Source: Pararhodobacter marinus (GTDB taxonomy: Bacteria; Pseudomonadota; Alphaproteobacteria; Rhodobacterales; Rhodobacteraceae). From it: a stretch of DNA of 64,000 nucleotides. The notes beneath the pieces were generated by a model. It was not told the DNA's origin, did no database searches, and saw nothing but the letters and a program-made list of their open reading frames with translations. Positions 8,067 through 19,230 of the stretch are shown piece by piece. Each line of letters starts with the position of its first letter. The first letter of the stretch is position 1. The stretch lies in the NCBI RefSeq assembly GCF_003122215.1, contig NZ_QEYD01000007.1:186001-250000 (forward strand), given 5' to 3'. A program made the translations under genes and the position numbers.

Positions 8067-9170
8067 TCAGCGCAGCCGCGCTGCGGCGACGATCTCGCCC
8101 TGCCCGGCTTCCTGGATGATCACCACCGCAGGCTCGTCGCCCGGAAGATCGACGGTAAAACGCAGCGGCGTCATCATGTCCCAGCTGCCCAGAGGCTCCC
8201 AGCTGGTGACGATGTTGGCATAGCGCATCGTCCGACCGGCATTCTCTCCGGCATGGATATCGACCGTCTCGACCGGCCGGTAACGGATCAGCTGCAACAG
8301 GAACGGCCCGGTCCCGGCGCGGGTGATGCCGGTGCTGGCGCGGGGCGTCTCGGACTGCGGCGCCGCTGCAGCCGCGCTCGCCGCGCTTTCCGGCGCGGCG
8401 CCGGCGGCATCCGCCGCGACCTCGCCCGCGGTGTCATCCGCGCTTTCGGCGCGGTCAGCCTGCGCCCGGCGCGACATCGACAGCGTGCCCACCACCGAGT
8501 TCGTGGCCATTCCGCTGATGGCCGAACGGCGCGAGGCCATGGCGATCTGCGGTGCGGCGTTCTCGGTCGGCTCGGCGCGGATCTCCAGCGCCCCGTCGTT
8601 CCGGACCAATTCCAGCTCGACCTCGGCCATGCGCTCGCGCTGGGTGGCGATGGTATCCATCACCTCCATCACCCGGAACCCTTCGAGGATCTGCAACCCG
8701 TTGATCACCACCTGTGGCGTATAGATCGTCGAATGCCCGTAACGGCGCGCATAGCGCTGCTGGCGTTCGGTATTGTCACGGCTGGCGAAGGTATCGGTCC
8801 AGCCGATGTAATCCCAGTAATCGACATGCAGCGCCAGCGCGATCACGTCCTCGCGCGAGGCGAGGTCGAGCATCATCTCGTCGGCGGGCGGGCACGAGGC
8901 ACAGCCCTGCGCGGTGTAAAGCTCCAGCAGAACGGGATGATCCACCGCGCCCGCAGGTTCTTCACGGCCAGGCTGAGCGCCAGACTGATCCCCGGCCTGA
9001 CCGGGTGCCTGGGCCTGCATTTGCGCCTGCGCGCCCGCCGGCACCACCGAAGCGATCGTCAGGCCAAGCACGACAGCGGCGGACAATCCCGCAAGCCGAA
9101 TCCCCTCGCCGAGGGCACTCGAAAACTTTCGCGCCGCGATGCGATCGTGCATCCGAGCGTTCAGCGACAT
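8067..9170 (-). CDS. DUF1223 family exported protein with thioredoxin-like Cys motif
   Basis: A 367-residue protein. An N-terminal hydrophobic segment (residues about 25-48, ending PAGAQ) looks like a signal peptide, preceded by an unusually long polar stretch. A Gln/Ala/Gly linker follows, then the DUF1223 core with ELYTAQGCASCPPAD (a thioredoxin-like CxxC), HVDYWDYIGW and STIYTPQVVING. Residues about 230-285 form an Ala/Glu/Asp/Ser-rich low-complexity insertion. The function of DUF1223 is not established; the CxxC suggests a redox role in the periplasm. It ends one base beyond the acyltransferase stop, convergent with it. Confidence 0.8.
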   Translation of the reverse strand: MSLNARMHDRIAARKFSSALGEGIRLAGLSAAVVLGLTIASVVPAGAQAQMQAQAPGQAGDQSGAQPGREEPAGAVDHPVLLELYTAQGCASCPPADEMMLDLASREDVIALALHVDYWDYIGWTDTFASRDNTERQQRYARRYGHSTIYTPQVVINGLQILEGFRVMEVMDTIATQRERMAEVELELVRNDGALEIRAEPTENAAPQIAMASRRSAISGMATNSVVGTLSMSRRAQADRAESADDTAGEVAADAAGAAPESAASAAAAAPQSETPRASTGITRAGTGPFLLQLIRYRPVETVDIHAGENAGRTMRYANIVTSWEPLGSWDMMTPLRFTVDLPGDEPAVVIIQEAGQGEIVAAARLR

Positions 9171-9512
9171 GCGCTTCTCCTGAAAACCTTGCCGTTACTG
9201 AACCGGCAAATGTCCTTTCGTGCAAGCGGGGGCAAGCCGTCTTGCGCCCTCAAACACCACCTTGTGACAGCTCGGCAACGGCGCGTGAGGCGGCGGAAAG
9301 TTCCGAAGGCCAGATCGACACAAAGCGCGCGGTCAGCCTCTCCCTGCCCGGTTTCCGGGCGGATCGGCGCGAAGCGGCCCATCCCTGCCCGATGCCCAAG
9401 AGTTTTTGTGCACAATGGTATACAAAATCGCCGCCTCCCCCTTGATCGGTGAGGCCATATGAGGCATGAGCATCCCAGCCAAACCCCTCTTATTCCGAAG
9501 GGAGCCCCCTCC
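9171..9512. promoter_or_regulatory. Divergent regulatory gap with two GTNNAC palindromes upstream of aconitase
   Basis: A 342-base gene-free stretch between the divergent DUF1223 and acnA genes. Within it are the perfect palindrome TTGTGCACAA (9406-9415) and a second dyad, TGGTATACAA, centred on GTATAC (9418-9423). Their centres are ten bases apart, one helical turn. Both fit the GTNNAC core of FadR/GntR-type operators, and TATACA could also serve as a -10. The rest of the gap shows no ORF with coding character. Confidence 0.45.
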
Positions 9513-12263
<2,751 letters not shown>

Positions 12264-12282
12264 CAGCGCGGACAGCGTTTGG

Positions 12283-12310
12283 AAAGGCCCCGCCCCCGCG
12301 GGGCCTTTTC
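12283..12310 (+). terminator. Intrinsic terminator after acnA
   Basis: AAAGGCCCCGC (12283-12293), loop CCCC, GCGGGGCCTTT (12298-12308) and a further T form a perfect 11-base stem with a T run, 20 bases after the acnA stop. Confidence 0.92.
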
Positions 12311-12421
12311 GCATTCCCGGGCGCCCGGCAACGAAACGGGTGAGCAGTTTCGCCCTCGCCCGGCACGCCTCCGGCGCGCAGGTCTCGCGCGACCGGGCGC
12401 GGCGCTGCGCGCCGCGCGTTC

Positions 12422-12626
12422 AGGGGGCTGTCTGCCCCCTCGCCGCTGCGCGGCTCACCCCCGAGGATATTTTTCGAACAAAGATGCGGGGAAGGCCAAA
12501 CGGGACGGCATCTTTGTTCCGGAACTATCCACCGTGGGGGTCCGGGGGAGGGGCGTGCCCCTTCCCTGGGCGGGCGCGGGCGGCAGCCCGCCGGGATGGC
12601 GGGGGCTCGATGCCCCCGCCATCCCG
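12422..12626. repeat. Intergenic repeat cluster: inverted pair of TATTT cores plus GC hairpins (locus 2)
   Basis: The 520-base gap after acnA (12264-12783) holds no gene but many repeats. AGGGGGC TGTCT GCCCCCT is at 12422-12440. A core CCCCCGAGGATATTT leading to CGAACAAAGATGC lies at about 12457-12487. An inverted second core (TAGTTCCGGAACAAAGATGC read on the minus strand) lies at about 12508-12540. The two cores pair through AACAAAGATGC / GCATCTTTGTT. A perfect 15-base hairpin with stems at 12592-12606 and 12612-12626 follows. No open frame here has coding character. Confidence 0.7.
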
Positions 12627-12783
12627 CCCCGCTTTTCCCGCGGGTTCTTCGGCCCCGCTACACAGCCGCGTCATGCGCTCTCTCGTCCCACCCCTCTCGC
12701 TTGAACTCGCACCGGCCCGCATATAGGGTGCGCGCGACTTCTGCCGGGGGTGTCCCGGCCCCCTGTCCATCCCGAGGAGCCCA

Positions 12784-13116
12784 ATGTTCATCACCCCCGC
12801 TTACGCCCAGGCCGCAGATGCCGCCGGCGGCGCAGCCCTTCTGCAGAATCTCGTCCCCTTTGTCCTGATTTTCGGGATCATGTGGCTGCTGCTGATCCGT
12901 CCCCAGCAGAAGAAGATGAAGGAACACCGCAACATGGTCGCCGCGCTGCGTCGCGGGGACCAGGTGGTGACCGCGGGCGGCCTGATCGGCAAGGTGTCGA
13001 AGGTCAAGGAAGACGGCGAAGTCGAGGTCGAGATCGCCGAGGGCGTGAAGGTCCGCGTCGTGCGTTCGACGATCACCAGCGTCCTGTCGAAGACCGAACC
13101 CGCGACCACCGAGTAA
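12784..13116 (+). CDS. yajC: Preprotein translocase subunit YajC
   Basis: YajC is a small inner-membrane partner of SecD and SecF. The 110-residue protein has a single membrane helix (residues about 20-40, LVPFVLIFGIMWLLLIRPQ), then the family hallmark RPQQKKMKEH and a small cytoplasmic beta domain containing GDQVVTAGGLIGKV. CCGAGGAGCCCA precedes the ATG. secD follows 125 bases later behind a hairpin, and the gene order yajC-secD-secF is the usual one. Confidence 0.95.
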   Translation: MFITPAYAQAADAAGGAALLQNLVPFVLIFGIMWLLLIRPQQKKMKEHRNMVAALRRGDQVVTAGGLIGKVSKVKEDGEVEVEIAEGVKVRVVRSTITSVLSKTEPATTE

Positions 13117-13126
13117 CCCGTCATGG

Positions 13127-13163
13127 CCGATGCCGCGCCCTGGGGTGCGGCATCGGTCGTTTC
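13127..13163 (+). terminator. Hairpin between yajC and secD (partial terminator or attenuator)
   Basis: CCGATGCCGC (13127-13136) pairs with GCGGCATCGG (13147-13156), followed by TCGTTTCC. The T run is short, so some read-through into secD is likely. The hairpin may set the yajC to secDF ratio. Confidence 0.55.
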
Positions 13164-13241
13164 CGGCCCTGCCCGCGCGCGCGCCGCATGTTTCAGGCCA
13201 GCCGCCCGGGTCCTGCCCGTCTTTAGCCCCAAGGCCCGACC

Positions 13242-14906
13242 ATGCTGCAACTCTCCCTGTGGAAGCGCGCGCTCATCGTGCTGATCTGTCTCGGCGCCGT
13301 CGTCTTCGCGGCGCCCAACCTGTTCTATGACAGGGTCGAGCGTCACAACGACGCCCTTGCCAGCATCGAGGCGGGCCAGTCCACGCCCGAGATCGAGGCC
13401 GACCGCGCGCTCTGGCCCGACTGGCTGCCCTCGGACCTGATCAATCTGGGCCTCGACCTGCGCGGCGGCGCGCATCTTCTGGCAGAGGTGCATGTCACCG
13501 ATGTCTATGCCGACCGGATCGATGCGCTCTGGCCCGAGGTCCGCGACCTTCTGCGGCAGGAACGCGCGACCCTGGGCGGCGTGCGGCGGATGCCCTCGGA
13601 CGATCCGGGCGTGCTGCGCGTGACCATTGCCAATACCGACCAGCTGCCACAGGCGCTGACGCTGGTGCGCCAGCTGTCGCAGCCGATGCAGACGCTGACC
13701 GGCATCGGCCAGCAGGATCTCGACATCCATACGGAGGGCAACGAGATCGTCGTCTCGCTGTCCGAGGCCGAGCGCCTTGCCACCGATGACCGGACGATGC
13801 GCCAGTCGCTGGAAATCATCCGCCGCCGCGTCGACGAAGTCGGCACGCGCGAGCCCACCATCCTGCGCCAGGGCGCCGACCGGATCCTGATCCAGGTGCC
13901 CGGAATCGGGTCGGCCGACGAGCTGAAAGCGCTGATCGGCACCACCGCGCGGCTGACCTTCCACCCCGTCGTGGGCACCGCCGGCTCCGCCGATGCCGCC
14001 AGCGATCCGCGCCAGCTGGTTTATCCGGACATGGAAAATCCGGACCTCTATTACATCCTCGAACCCACGCCCGTGGTGAATGGCGAGCAGCTGACCGACG
14101 CGCAGCCGACCTTCGACCAGAACGGACGTCCGGCGGTGAGCTTCCGCTTCAACCCTGCGGGCGCGCGGGCCTTCGGGCTCTACACCGCCGAGAATATCGG
14201 CAGCCCCTTCGCCATCGTGCTCGACGGCGAGGTTGTCTCGGCCCCGGTCATCCAGAGCGCCATTCCCGGCGGCTCGGGCATCATCACCGGCCGCTTCACG
14301 GTCGAGGAATCGACTCAGCTTGCCGTGCTTTTGCGCGCGGGCGCCCTGCCCGCCGAGATGACCTTCCTCGAAGAGCGCACGATCGGCCCGGAACTGGGTC
14401 AGGACAGCGTCGATGCGGGCAAGATCGCGGCCGTGGTCGCGATGGTGCTGGTGCTGCTCTACATGGGTCTCAGCTACGGGCTGTTCGGCTGGATCGCCAA
14501 TATCGCGCTGATCCTCAACGTGGCGCTGATCTTCGCCCTTCTGTCGCTCATCGGCGCCACGCTGACCCTGCCCGGGATCGGCGGCATCGTGCTGACGATC
14601 GGCATGGCGGTCGACGCCAACGTGCTGATCTTCGAGCGGATCCGCGAGGAGATGCGCACCGCGCGCGGCCCGGCCCGCGCCATCGAGCTGGGCTACGAGA
14701 AAGCCATGTCCGCCATTCTCGACGCCAACATCACCACCCTCATCACCGCCGCGATCCTGTTCGCGCTGGGCTCGGGCCCGGTGCGGGGCTTCTCGATCAC
14801 GCTGGGGCTGGGGATCATCACCTCGGTCTTCTCGGCGCTGTTCGTCACGCGCCTGATCGTCGTGTGGTGGTTCGAACGCCGCCGTCCGAAGACGCTGGCC
14901 CTGTAA
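13242..14906 (+). CDS. secD: Protein translocase subunit SecD
   Basis: SecD is an RND-fold membrane protein that uses the proton gradient to pull exported proteins across after SecA. It has 554 residues. An N-terminal helix (about 7-24) is followed by the large periplasmic P1 domain beginning LINLGLDLRGGAHLL and a second periplasmic block. Six-helix membrane core segments include GPELGQDSVDAGK and IGMAVDANVLIFERIREE with its conserved Asp. secF starts 12 bases downstream. Confidence 0.96.
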   Translation: MLQLSLWKRALIVLICLGAVVFAAPNLFYDRVERHNDALASIEAGQSTPEIEADRALWPDWLPSDLINLGLDLRGGAHLLAEVHVTDVYADRIDALWPEVRDLLRQERATLGGVRRMPSDDPGVLRVTIANTDQLPQALTLVRQLSQPMQTLTGIGQQDLDIHTEGNEIVVSLSEAERLATDDRTMRQSLEIIRRRVDEVGTREPTILRQGADRILIQVPGIGSADELKALIGTTARLTFHPVVGTAGSADAASDPRQLVYPDMENPDLYYILEPTPVVNGEQLTDAQPTFDQNGRPAVSFRFNPAGARAFGLYTAENIGSPFAIVLDGEVVSAPVIQSAIPGGSGIITGRFTVEESTQLAVLLRAGALPAEMTFLEERTIGPELGQDSVDAGKIAAVVAMVLVLLYMGLSYGLFGWIANIALILNVALIFALLSLIGATLTLPGIGGIVLTIGMAVDANVLIFERIREEMRTARGPARAIELGYEKAMSAILDANITTLITAAILFALGSGPVRGFSITLGLGIITSVFSALFVTRLIVVWWFERRRPKTLAL

Positions 14907-14918
14907 GGAGCGACTATC

Positions 14919-15887
14919 ATGTACCGCCTGAAACTCGTTCCCGACGATACCGACATCAACTTCATGGGGCCGTGGAAATACACCTTCGGCCTGTCGATGA
15001 TCCTGATCGTCGCCTCGATCACCGTCTTCTTCACCATCGGTCTGAATTTCGGCATCGACTTCCGGGGCGGCACCTCGATCCGGACCGAGGCAACGCAGCC
15101 GGTCGATATCGGCGCCTACCGCGACGCCATCGCTCCGCTCGAACTGGGCGACGTGGCGATCACCGAGGTCTTCGACCCGACCTATGGCCCGGACGAGAAC
15201 GTCGCCACGGTGCGCATCCAGGCGCAGGGCGACGAGGAATCGGTCTCGCCCGAAATCCTGTCGCAGGTCGAAGAGGCTCTGCAGGGCTATGACGAGACGC
15301 TGCAATTCACCTCGGTGGAATCGGTCGGCCCCAAGGTCTCGGGCGAGCTGGTCCGCGATGCGATGATCGCCGTTCTGGCCGCTCTGGGCGCGGTGCTGGT
15401 CTATATCTGGCTGCGCTTCGAATGGCAGTTCGCGCTGGGTGCGGTCGCCGCACTGGTGCACGACATCATCCTGACCATCGGGGTTTTCGTCGTGCTGCAG
15501 CTCAAGTTCGACCTGGCCATCATCGCGGCGCTGCTGACCATCGTGGGCTATTCGCTGAACGATACCGTGGTCGTGTTCGACCGGATGCGCGAGAACCTCA
15601 TCAAGTTCAAACAGCGCGAGATCATCGACGTGATGAACCTGTCGCTGAACGAAACGCTCACCCGGACCCTGATGACCTCGTTCACGACGCTGATCGCGCT
15701 GATTTCGCTGTTCATGCTGGGCGGCGACGTGATCCGGGGCTTCGTCTTCGCGATGATCTGGGGCGTCTTCGTCGGTACCTGGTCGTCGGTCTACGTCGCT
15801 GCGGTCGTCGTGAAGCGGCTGGGGGTCAAGCGCGACTGGGGCAAGGGCGGCGACAAGGCCGGCACCCAGTTCGGCACCTCGGCCTGA
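14919..15887 (+). CDS. secF: Protein translocase subunit SecF
   Basis: The 322-residue partner of SecD. Visible are the N-terminal helix, GLNFGIDFRGGTSI, VGPKVSGELV and the membrane core with LNDTVVVFDRMREN and a C-terminal helix bundle. TAAGGAGCGACTATC places a good ribosome site before the ATG. It is co-transcribed with secD, and probably also with the Mth938-like gene 28 bases further on. Confidence 0.96.
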   Translation: MYRLKLVPDDTDINFMGPWKYTFGLSMILIVASITVFFTIGLNFGIDFRGGTSIRTEATQPVDIGAYRDAIAPLELGDVAITEVFDPTYGPDENVATVRIQAQGDEESVSPEILSQVEEALQGYDETLQFTSVESVGPKVSGELVRDAMIAVLAALGAVLVYIWLRFEWQFALGAVAALVHDIILTIGVFVVLQLKFDLAIIAALLTIVGYSLNDTVVVFDRMRENLIKFKQREIIDVMNLSLNETLTRTLMTSFTTLIALISLFMLGGDVIRGFVFAMIWGVFVGTWSSVYVAAVVVKRLGVKRDWGKGGDKAGTQFGTSA

Positions 15888-15915
15888 TCGGCCCAAGGCA
15901 AACGGGAGGAGCGAC

Positions 15916-16272
15916 ATGCGTCTGAACGAAATGGATTTCGGCAATGCCCGCCCCGTGGAGGGATACGGCGCCGATTTCTTCCGTCTGGACGGTGTCGCCC
16001 ATCCCGCGCCCGTGGCCTTCGCGCCCGGCCATGTCATCGCTTGGGGCGGCTTCGACGATACCGCCGCGCTTCTGCCCCTTGCGGGCGAGATCGACGTCCT
16101 GTTCGTGGGAACCGGCGGCGATATCGCCCACCTGCCCTCTGACTTCCGGAAAACGCTGGAAGAGGCGGGCCTCGCGGTCGAGCCGATGGCCTCGCCCGCG
16201 GCCTGCCGCACCTATAACGTGTTGCTCTCCGAGGGGCGGCGCGTTGCCGTGGCGCTCCTGCCGGTGGGCTGA
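15916..16272 (+). CDS. Mth938-like domain protein (DUF498)
   Basis: A 118-residue soluble protein whose central IDVLFVGTGGDIAHLPSDF segment and C-terminal TYNVLLSEGRRVAVALLPVG match the Mth938/AMMECR1-adjacent fold (NDUFAF3-like family). Eukaryotic NDUFAF3 assists complex I assembly; the bacterial role is not established. In alphaproteobacteria it is often found beside secDF, as here. GGGAGGAGCGAC gives a strong ribosome site. No membrane segment. Confidence 0.82.
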   Translation: MRLNEMDFGNARPVEGYGADFFRLDGVAHPAPVAFAPGHVIAWGGFDDTAALLPLAGEIDVLFVGTGGDIAHLPSDFRKTLEEAGLAVEPMASPAACRTYNVLLSEGRRVAVALLPVG

Positions 16273-16280
16273 GGCGCCTT

Positions 16281-17087
16281 TCAGCCCTCCGGGCTGTCCA
16301 GCACCCGGACCGCGACACCCTGCGCGCTGAGCGGGCCGTCGATCCGGTCCAGCCGCATCAGCGCCAGCCCCTCGCCCCCTGCCTGCGTCCAGACCGTCCC
16401 GGCCTCGCGTCCGTCCTCCATCACCACAGCCGTGCCCGGCGCCACCGGCGTCTCCAGCGCCACGCGCACCAGCCCGCGCCGCAGGCTGGTCTTGTGGTGC
16501 ATCCGCGCGGTGACTTCCTGACCGACATAGCAGCCCTTGCGGAAATCCACCCCGCCCAGCCGCTCGAAGCCCAGCTCAAGGATGAAACTGTCGCCCGGCA
16601 CCAGTTCGAACCCGGTTTCCGGGATCCGGTGCGCGATGCGGATCGCATCCCAGTCGGGCGCCTCGCCCTGGCTCAGCGCGGCGCCATACAGCCGCCAGCC
16701 CAGCGCCGGATCGCGCGGTTCCGGCAGCGCGCCCTCGGGCATCGGACCAAGTCCCCGCGTCACCGGCAGATCGCTCCGTTCTATCGTCACTTTCGAGCGC
16801 AGCTTGAACATCGTCAGACGCTTGGCCAGCTCGTCGGCCAGATCCTCGGCCACGTCCAGCAACACGTCCTCGTCGCGCGGGACGACAAGGAAATCCGCGA
16901 TCAGCTTGCCCTGCGGCGTCAGCAGCGCGGCATAGCCGATCCCCGCGCGGGTGATCCGGCCCATATCCTGCGTGATCATGCCCTGCAGGAACTTGACGCG
17001 GTCCACGCCGTCGACGCGCAGGATCGCGCGCCCCTCGGCCGGGGCGCAACGGGTATCGGGGGGAAGGTTGGGGTCTGTCTGGCTCAT
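16281..17087 (-). CDS. ygfZ: YgfZ/GcvT-like folate-binding protein
   Basis: A 268-residue tetrahydrofolate-binding protein related to the glycine cleavage T-protein, involved in repair or maturation of iron-sulfur proteins. The diagnostic KGCYVGQEVTAR motif with its conserved Cys is present near residue 190, and FLQGMITQDM near the N-terminus is characteristic. It is convergent with the secF/Mth938 unit, with eight bases between stops. It appears to be a single gene; the next gene upstream on the same strand is the phosphatase. Confidence 0.9.
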   Translation of the reverse strand: MSQTDPNLPPDTRCAPAEGRAILRVDGVDRVKFLQGMITQDMGRITRAGIGYAALLTPQGKLIADFLVVPRDEDVLLDVAEDLADELAKRLTMFKLRSKVTIERSDLPVTRGLGPMPEGALPEPRDPALGWRLYGAALSQGEAPDWDAIRIAHRIPETGFELVPGDSFILELGFERLGGVDFRKGCYVGQEVTARMHHKTSLRRGLVRVALETPVAPGTAVVMEDGREAGTVWTQAGGEGLALMRLDRIDGPLSAQGVAVRVLDSPEG

Positions 17088-17151
17088 GGGGCGGATATAG
17101 GCGCGCAGGGCCGGCTTGACAGCCCCGCGCGCCGATTGCGTGCAAGCGGAG

Positions 17152-17838
17152 TCATCGCGCCCCGGCCAGCCAGTGCTGGAAATCGCGCGTCACGGCATCG
17201 GGCGAATAGCGGTTGGCCACCCAACTGCGAAAGCTCAGCCCCTCGGCGGCGCCGTCGCGCGCGTAGCTGCGCAGGATCTGCCCCTGAACACCGCGGCGGC
17301 AGCGCGGGAAATGGCCGTAGCGCGGCGAAAGCTGACGCATTGCCGCCTCGACACTGTCCCCTTCGCGCAAGAGCCGCCACAAGGCCGCGACGAAACCCGT
17401 CCGGTCGGCGCCCGATTTGCAATGCAGCAAAAGCGGCGGTTGCAGCCGCTGGATCAGGTCCACCAGGTCAAGCAGGGTTTCCCGGCTTGGCGCCCGCTTC
17501 GCGGTCAGCCGGATATGCACCAGGTCCAGCCCGAGCCCGCGACAGCATTCATCCTCAAGCAGACGATACCCCCGGTTGCTGGCACCGCGCAGATTGACGA
17601 TGGTGGTGATTCCCGCAGCGCGCATCCTGGCAAGATCCGCCTCTGCCGGCTGGTTCGAGCGCCAGATGCCCGGCGCGATCTCGAAACGGTTTTTCCACAC
17701 CAAACGCGCCAGACCGTGATCGAAGATCAACAGGTACAATCTGGCGAGGGTTCGCGCCGTTTGCGGGCTTACATCGCCGTCGCAAACGTCCAGCGCCCAA
17801 TCCCCCATCACCGGGCGCCCTGCCTTGCTGTTTTCCAT
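17152..17838 (-). CDS. Dual-specificity/tyrosine protein phosphatase-like protein
   Basis: A cytoplasmic phosphatase-fold protein of about 228 residues. The P-loop HCKSGADRTG (C-x5-R) sits near residue 140. The family segment IWRSNQPAEADLARMRAAGITTIVNLRG precedes it, giving an order like other bacterial DSP-type phosphatases. The substrate is unknown. The frame continues to an ATG at 17868, but MENSKAGRP at 17838 sits behind a G-rich stretch and is preferred; this is uncertain. It is transcribed away from the aminotransferase gene. Confidence 0.75.
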   Translation of the reverse strand: MENSKAGRPVMGDWALDVCDGDVSPQTARTLARLYLLIFDHGLARLVWKNRFEIAPGIWRSNQPAEADLARMRAAGITTIVNLRGASNRGYRLLEDECCRGLGLDLVHIRLTAKRAPSRETLLDLVDLIQRLQPPLLLHCKSGADRTGFVAALWRLLREGDSVEAAMRQLSPRYGHFPRCRRGVQGQILRSYARDGAAEGLSFRSWVANRYSPDAVTRDFQHWLAGAR

Positions 17839-17900
17839 CGCCCCCCCGACTTCCGGCCCGCTACACACATCCGGGCCGGTTCACTCCAGTCTTGCGGCGT

Positions 17901-17929
17901 TGACCGTGTGAGCCGCCGCCACTAACGAT
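17901..17929 (+). promoter_or_regulatory. Candidate sigma-70 promoter of the class V aminotransferase gene
   Basis: TTGACC (17901-17906), a 17-base spacer and TAACGA (17924-17929) lie just upstream of the ribosome site and the ATG at 17952, so the leader would be very short. Confidence 0.5.
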
Positions 17930-17951
17930 ACAGGCTCAAGGAGACACTCAC

Positions 17952-19181
17952 ATGAACCTTTCCAACGGCCGTCAGTACCTTGCCATTCCCGGTCCCTCGG
18001 TGATGCCCGATCGCGTTCTCGCCGCGATGCACCGGGCCGCACCCAATATCTACGAAGGCGATCTCGTCGACATGGTCGCGGGTCTGCGCAAGGATCTGAA
18101 GGCCGTGGCCTGCACGTCGCAAAACCTTGCCATCTACATTGGCAACGGCCACGCGACCTGGGAAGCGACAAATACGAATGTGTTCAACCGTGGTGACACG
18201 GCTGTCATTCTGGCCACAGGTCGCTTCGGTCATGGCTGGGCCGAGAATGCGCGCCAGCTGGGAATCAACACCGTCGTCACCGATTTCGGCAAGGCCTCGC
18301 CCATCGACCTGGAGCGGGCCGAGGCGGCGCTGCGCGCGAATCCTGACGCCAAGGCGGTGATGGTCACGCATGTCGACACCGCCACCAGCGCCCGCAACGA
18401 CGTGGCGGCGGTGCGCAGGCTGATGGACGATCTGGGCCACCCGGGTCTGCTGATGGTCGATTGCATCGCCAGCCTCGCCTGCGACGAATTCCGCATGGAC
18501 GCCTGGGGCGCCGACGTGATGATCGCCGCCAGCCAGAAGGGCCTGATGACGCCGCCGGGGCTGGGTTTCGTGTTTTTCTCGGAACGCGCGCGCGAACGCT
18601 CGAAAGCCTCGGACATGCGCACGCCCTACTGGGACTGGACACCCCGCAACGAGGCGACGTGGTTCTATGAGAACTGGTACGGCACCGCGCCCACCCATCA
18701 CCTGTTCGGCCTGCGCGAAGCGGTGACGATGATCCACGAGGAAGGGCTGGAAAATGTCTGGGCGCGCCACGATGCACTGGCCCACGCCGTCTGGGCCGCC
18801 GCCGAGGCCTGGGGCAAGGACGGCGCGTTCCGGCTCAACATCACCAACCCCGACCAGCGCGGACGCTCGGTCACGGCGGCGCGGCTGTCGGGCAACGACG
18901 GCACCCGCCTGCGCCGCTGGACCGAGTTCGAGGCCGGCGTCACGCTGGGGATCGGGCTGGGCATGGCCGAGCCGGGCGATCCGGCGGGCGACGCCTATTT
19001 CCGCATCGCGCATATGGGCCATGTCAACGCGCCGATGACGCTGGGGGCACTGGCGACGATGGATGCCGGCATGAAGGCGCTCGGCATCCCGCATGGCTCG
19101 GGCGCGCTCGACGCCGCGGCGCAGGCGCTGGCGAGCGCACAGAGCGCCGGACAAAGCGCGCCGCGCCCGGTGGCGGTGTAA
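17952..19181 (+). CDS. Class V PLP aminotransferase, serine--glyoxylate/alanine--glyoxylate type
   Basis: A 409-residue fold-type I aminotransferase. The start MNLSNGRQYLAIPGPSVMP is typical of the serine-glyoxylate aminotransferase group. The PLP lysine is in AASQKGLM (near residue 195), and the Asp that supports the ring is in MVDCIASL. It probably converts serine plus glyoxylate to hydroxypyruvate plus glycine, or alanine plus glyoxylate to pyruvate plus glycine. It is not part of a serine-cycle operon here. The last 25 residues are an Ala/Ser-rich tail. Confidence 0.85.
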   Translation: MNLSNGRQYLAIPGPSVMPDRVLAAMHRAAPNIYEGDLVDMVAGLRKDLKAVACTSQNLAIYIGNGHATWEATNTNVFNRGDTAVILATGRFGHGWAENARQLGINTVVTDFGKASPIDLERAEAALRANPDAKAVMVTHVDTATSARNDVAAVRRLMDDLGHPGLLMVDCIASLACDEFRMDAWGADVMIAASQKGLMTPPGLGFVFFSERARERSKASDMRTPYWDWTPRNEATWFYENWYGTAPTHHLFGLREAVTMIHEEGLENVWARHDALAHAVWAAAEAWGKDGAFRLNITNPDQRGRSVTAARLSGNDGTRLRRWTEFEAGVTLGIGLGMAEPGDPAGDAYFRIAHMGHVNAPMTLGALATMDAGMKALGIPHGSGALDAAAQALASAQSAGQSAPRPVAV

Positions 19182-19230
19182 CCGCCCGTCACACCAAACG
19201 ACCGGCAAACCCGCTGGCCCGGAGCCTTGC

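Noticed and set aside
12801-16211. Long open frame (about 1136 codons) on the minus strand opposite yajC-secD-secF
   Set aside because: It is antisense to three clearly recognised Sec genes and has only low-complexity basic and His/Gln-rich sequence.
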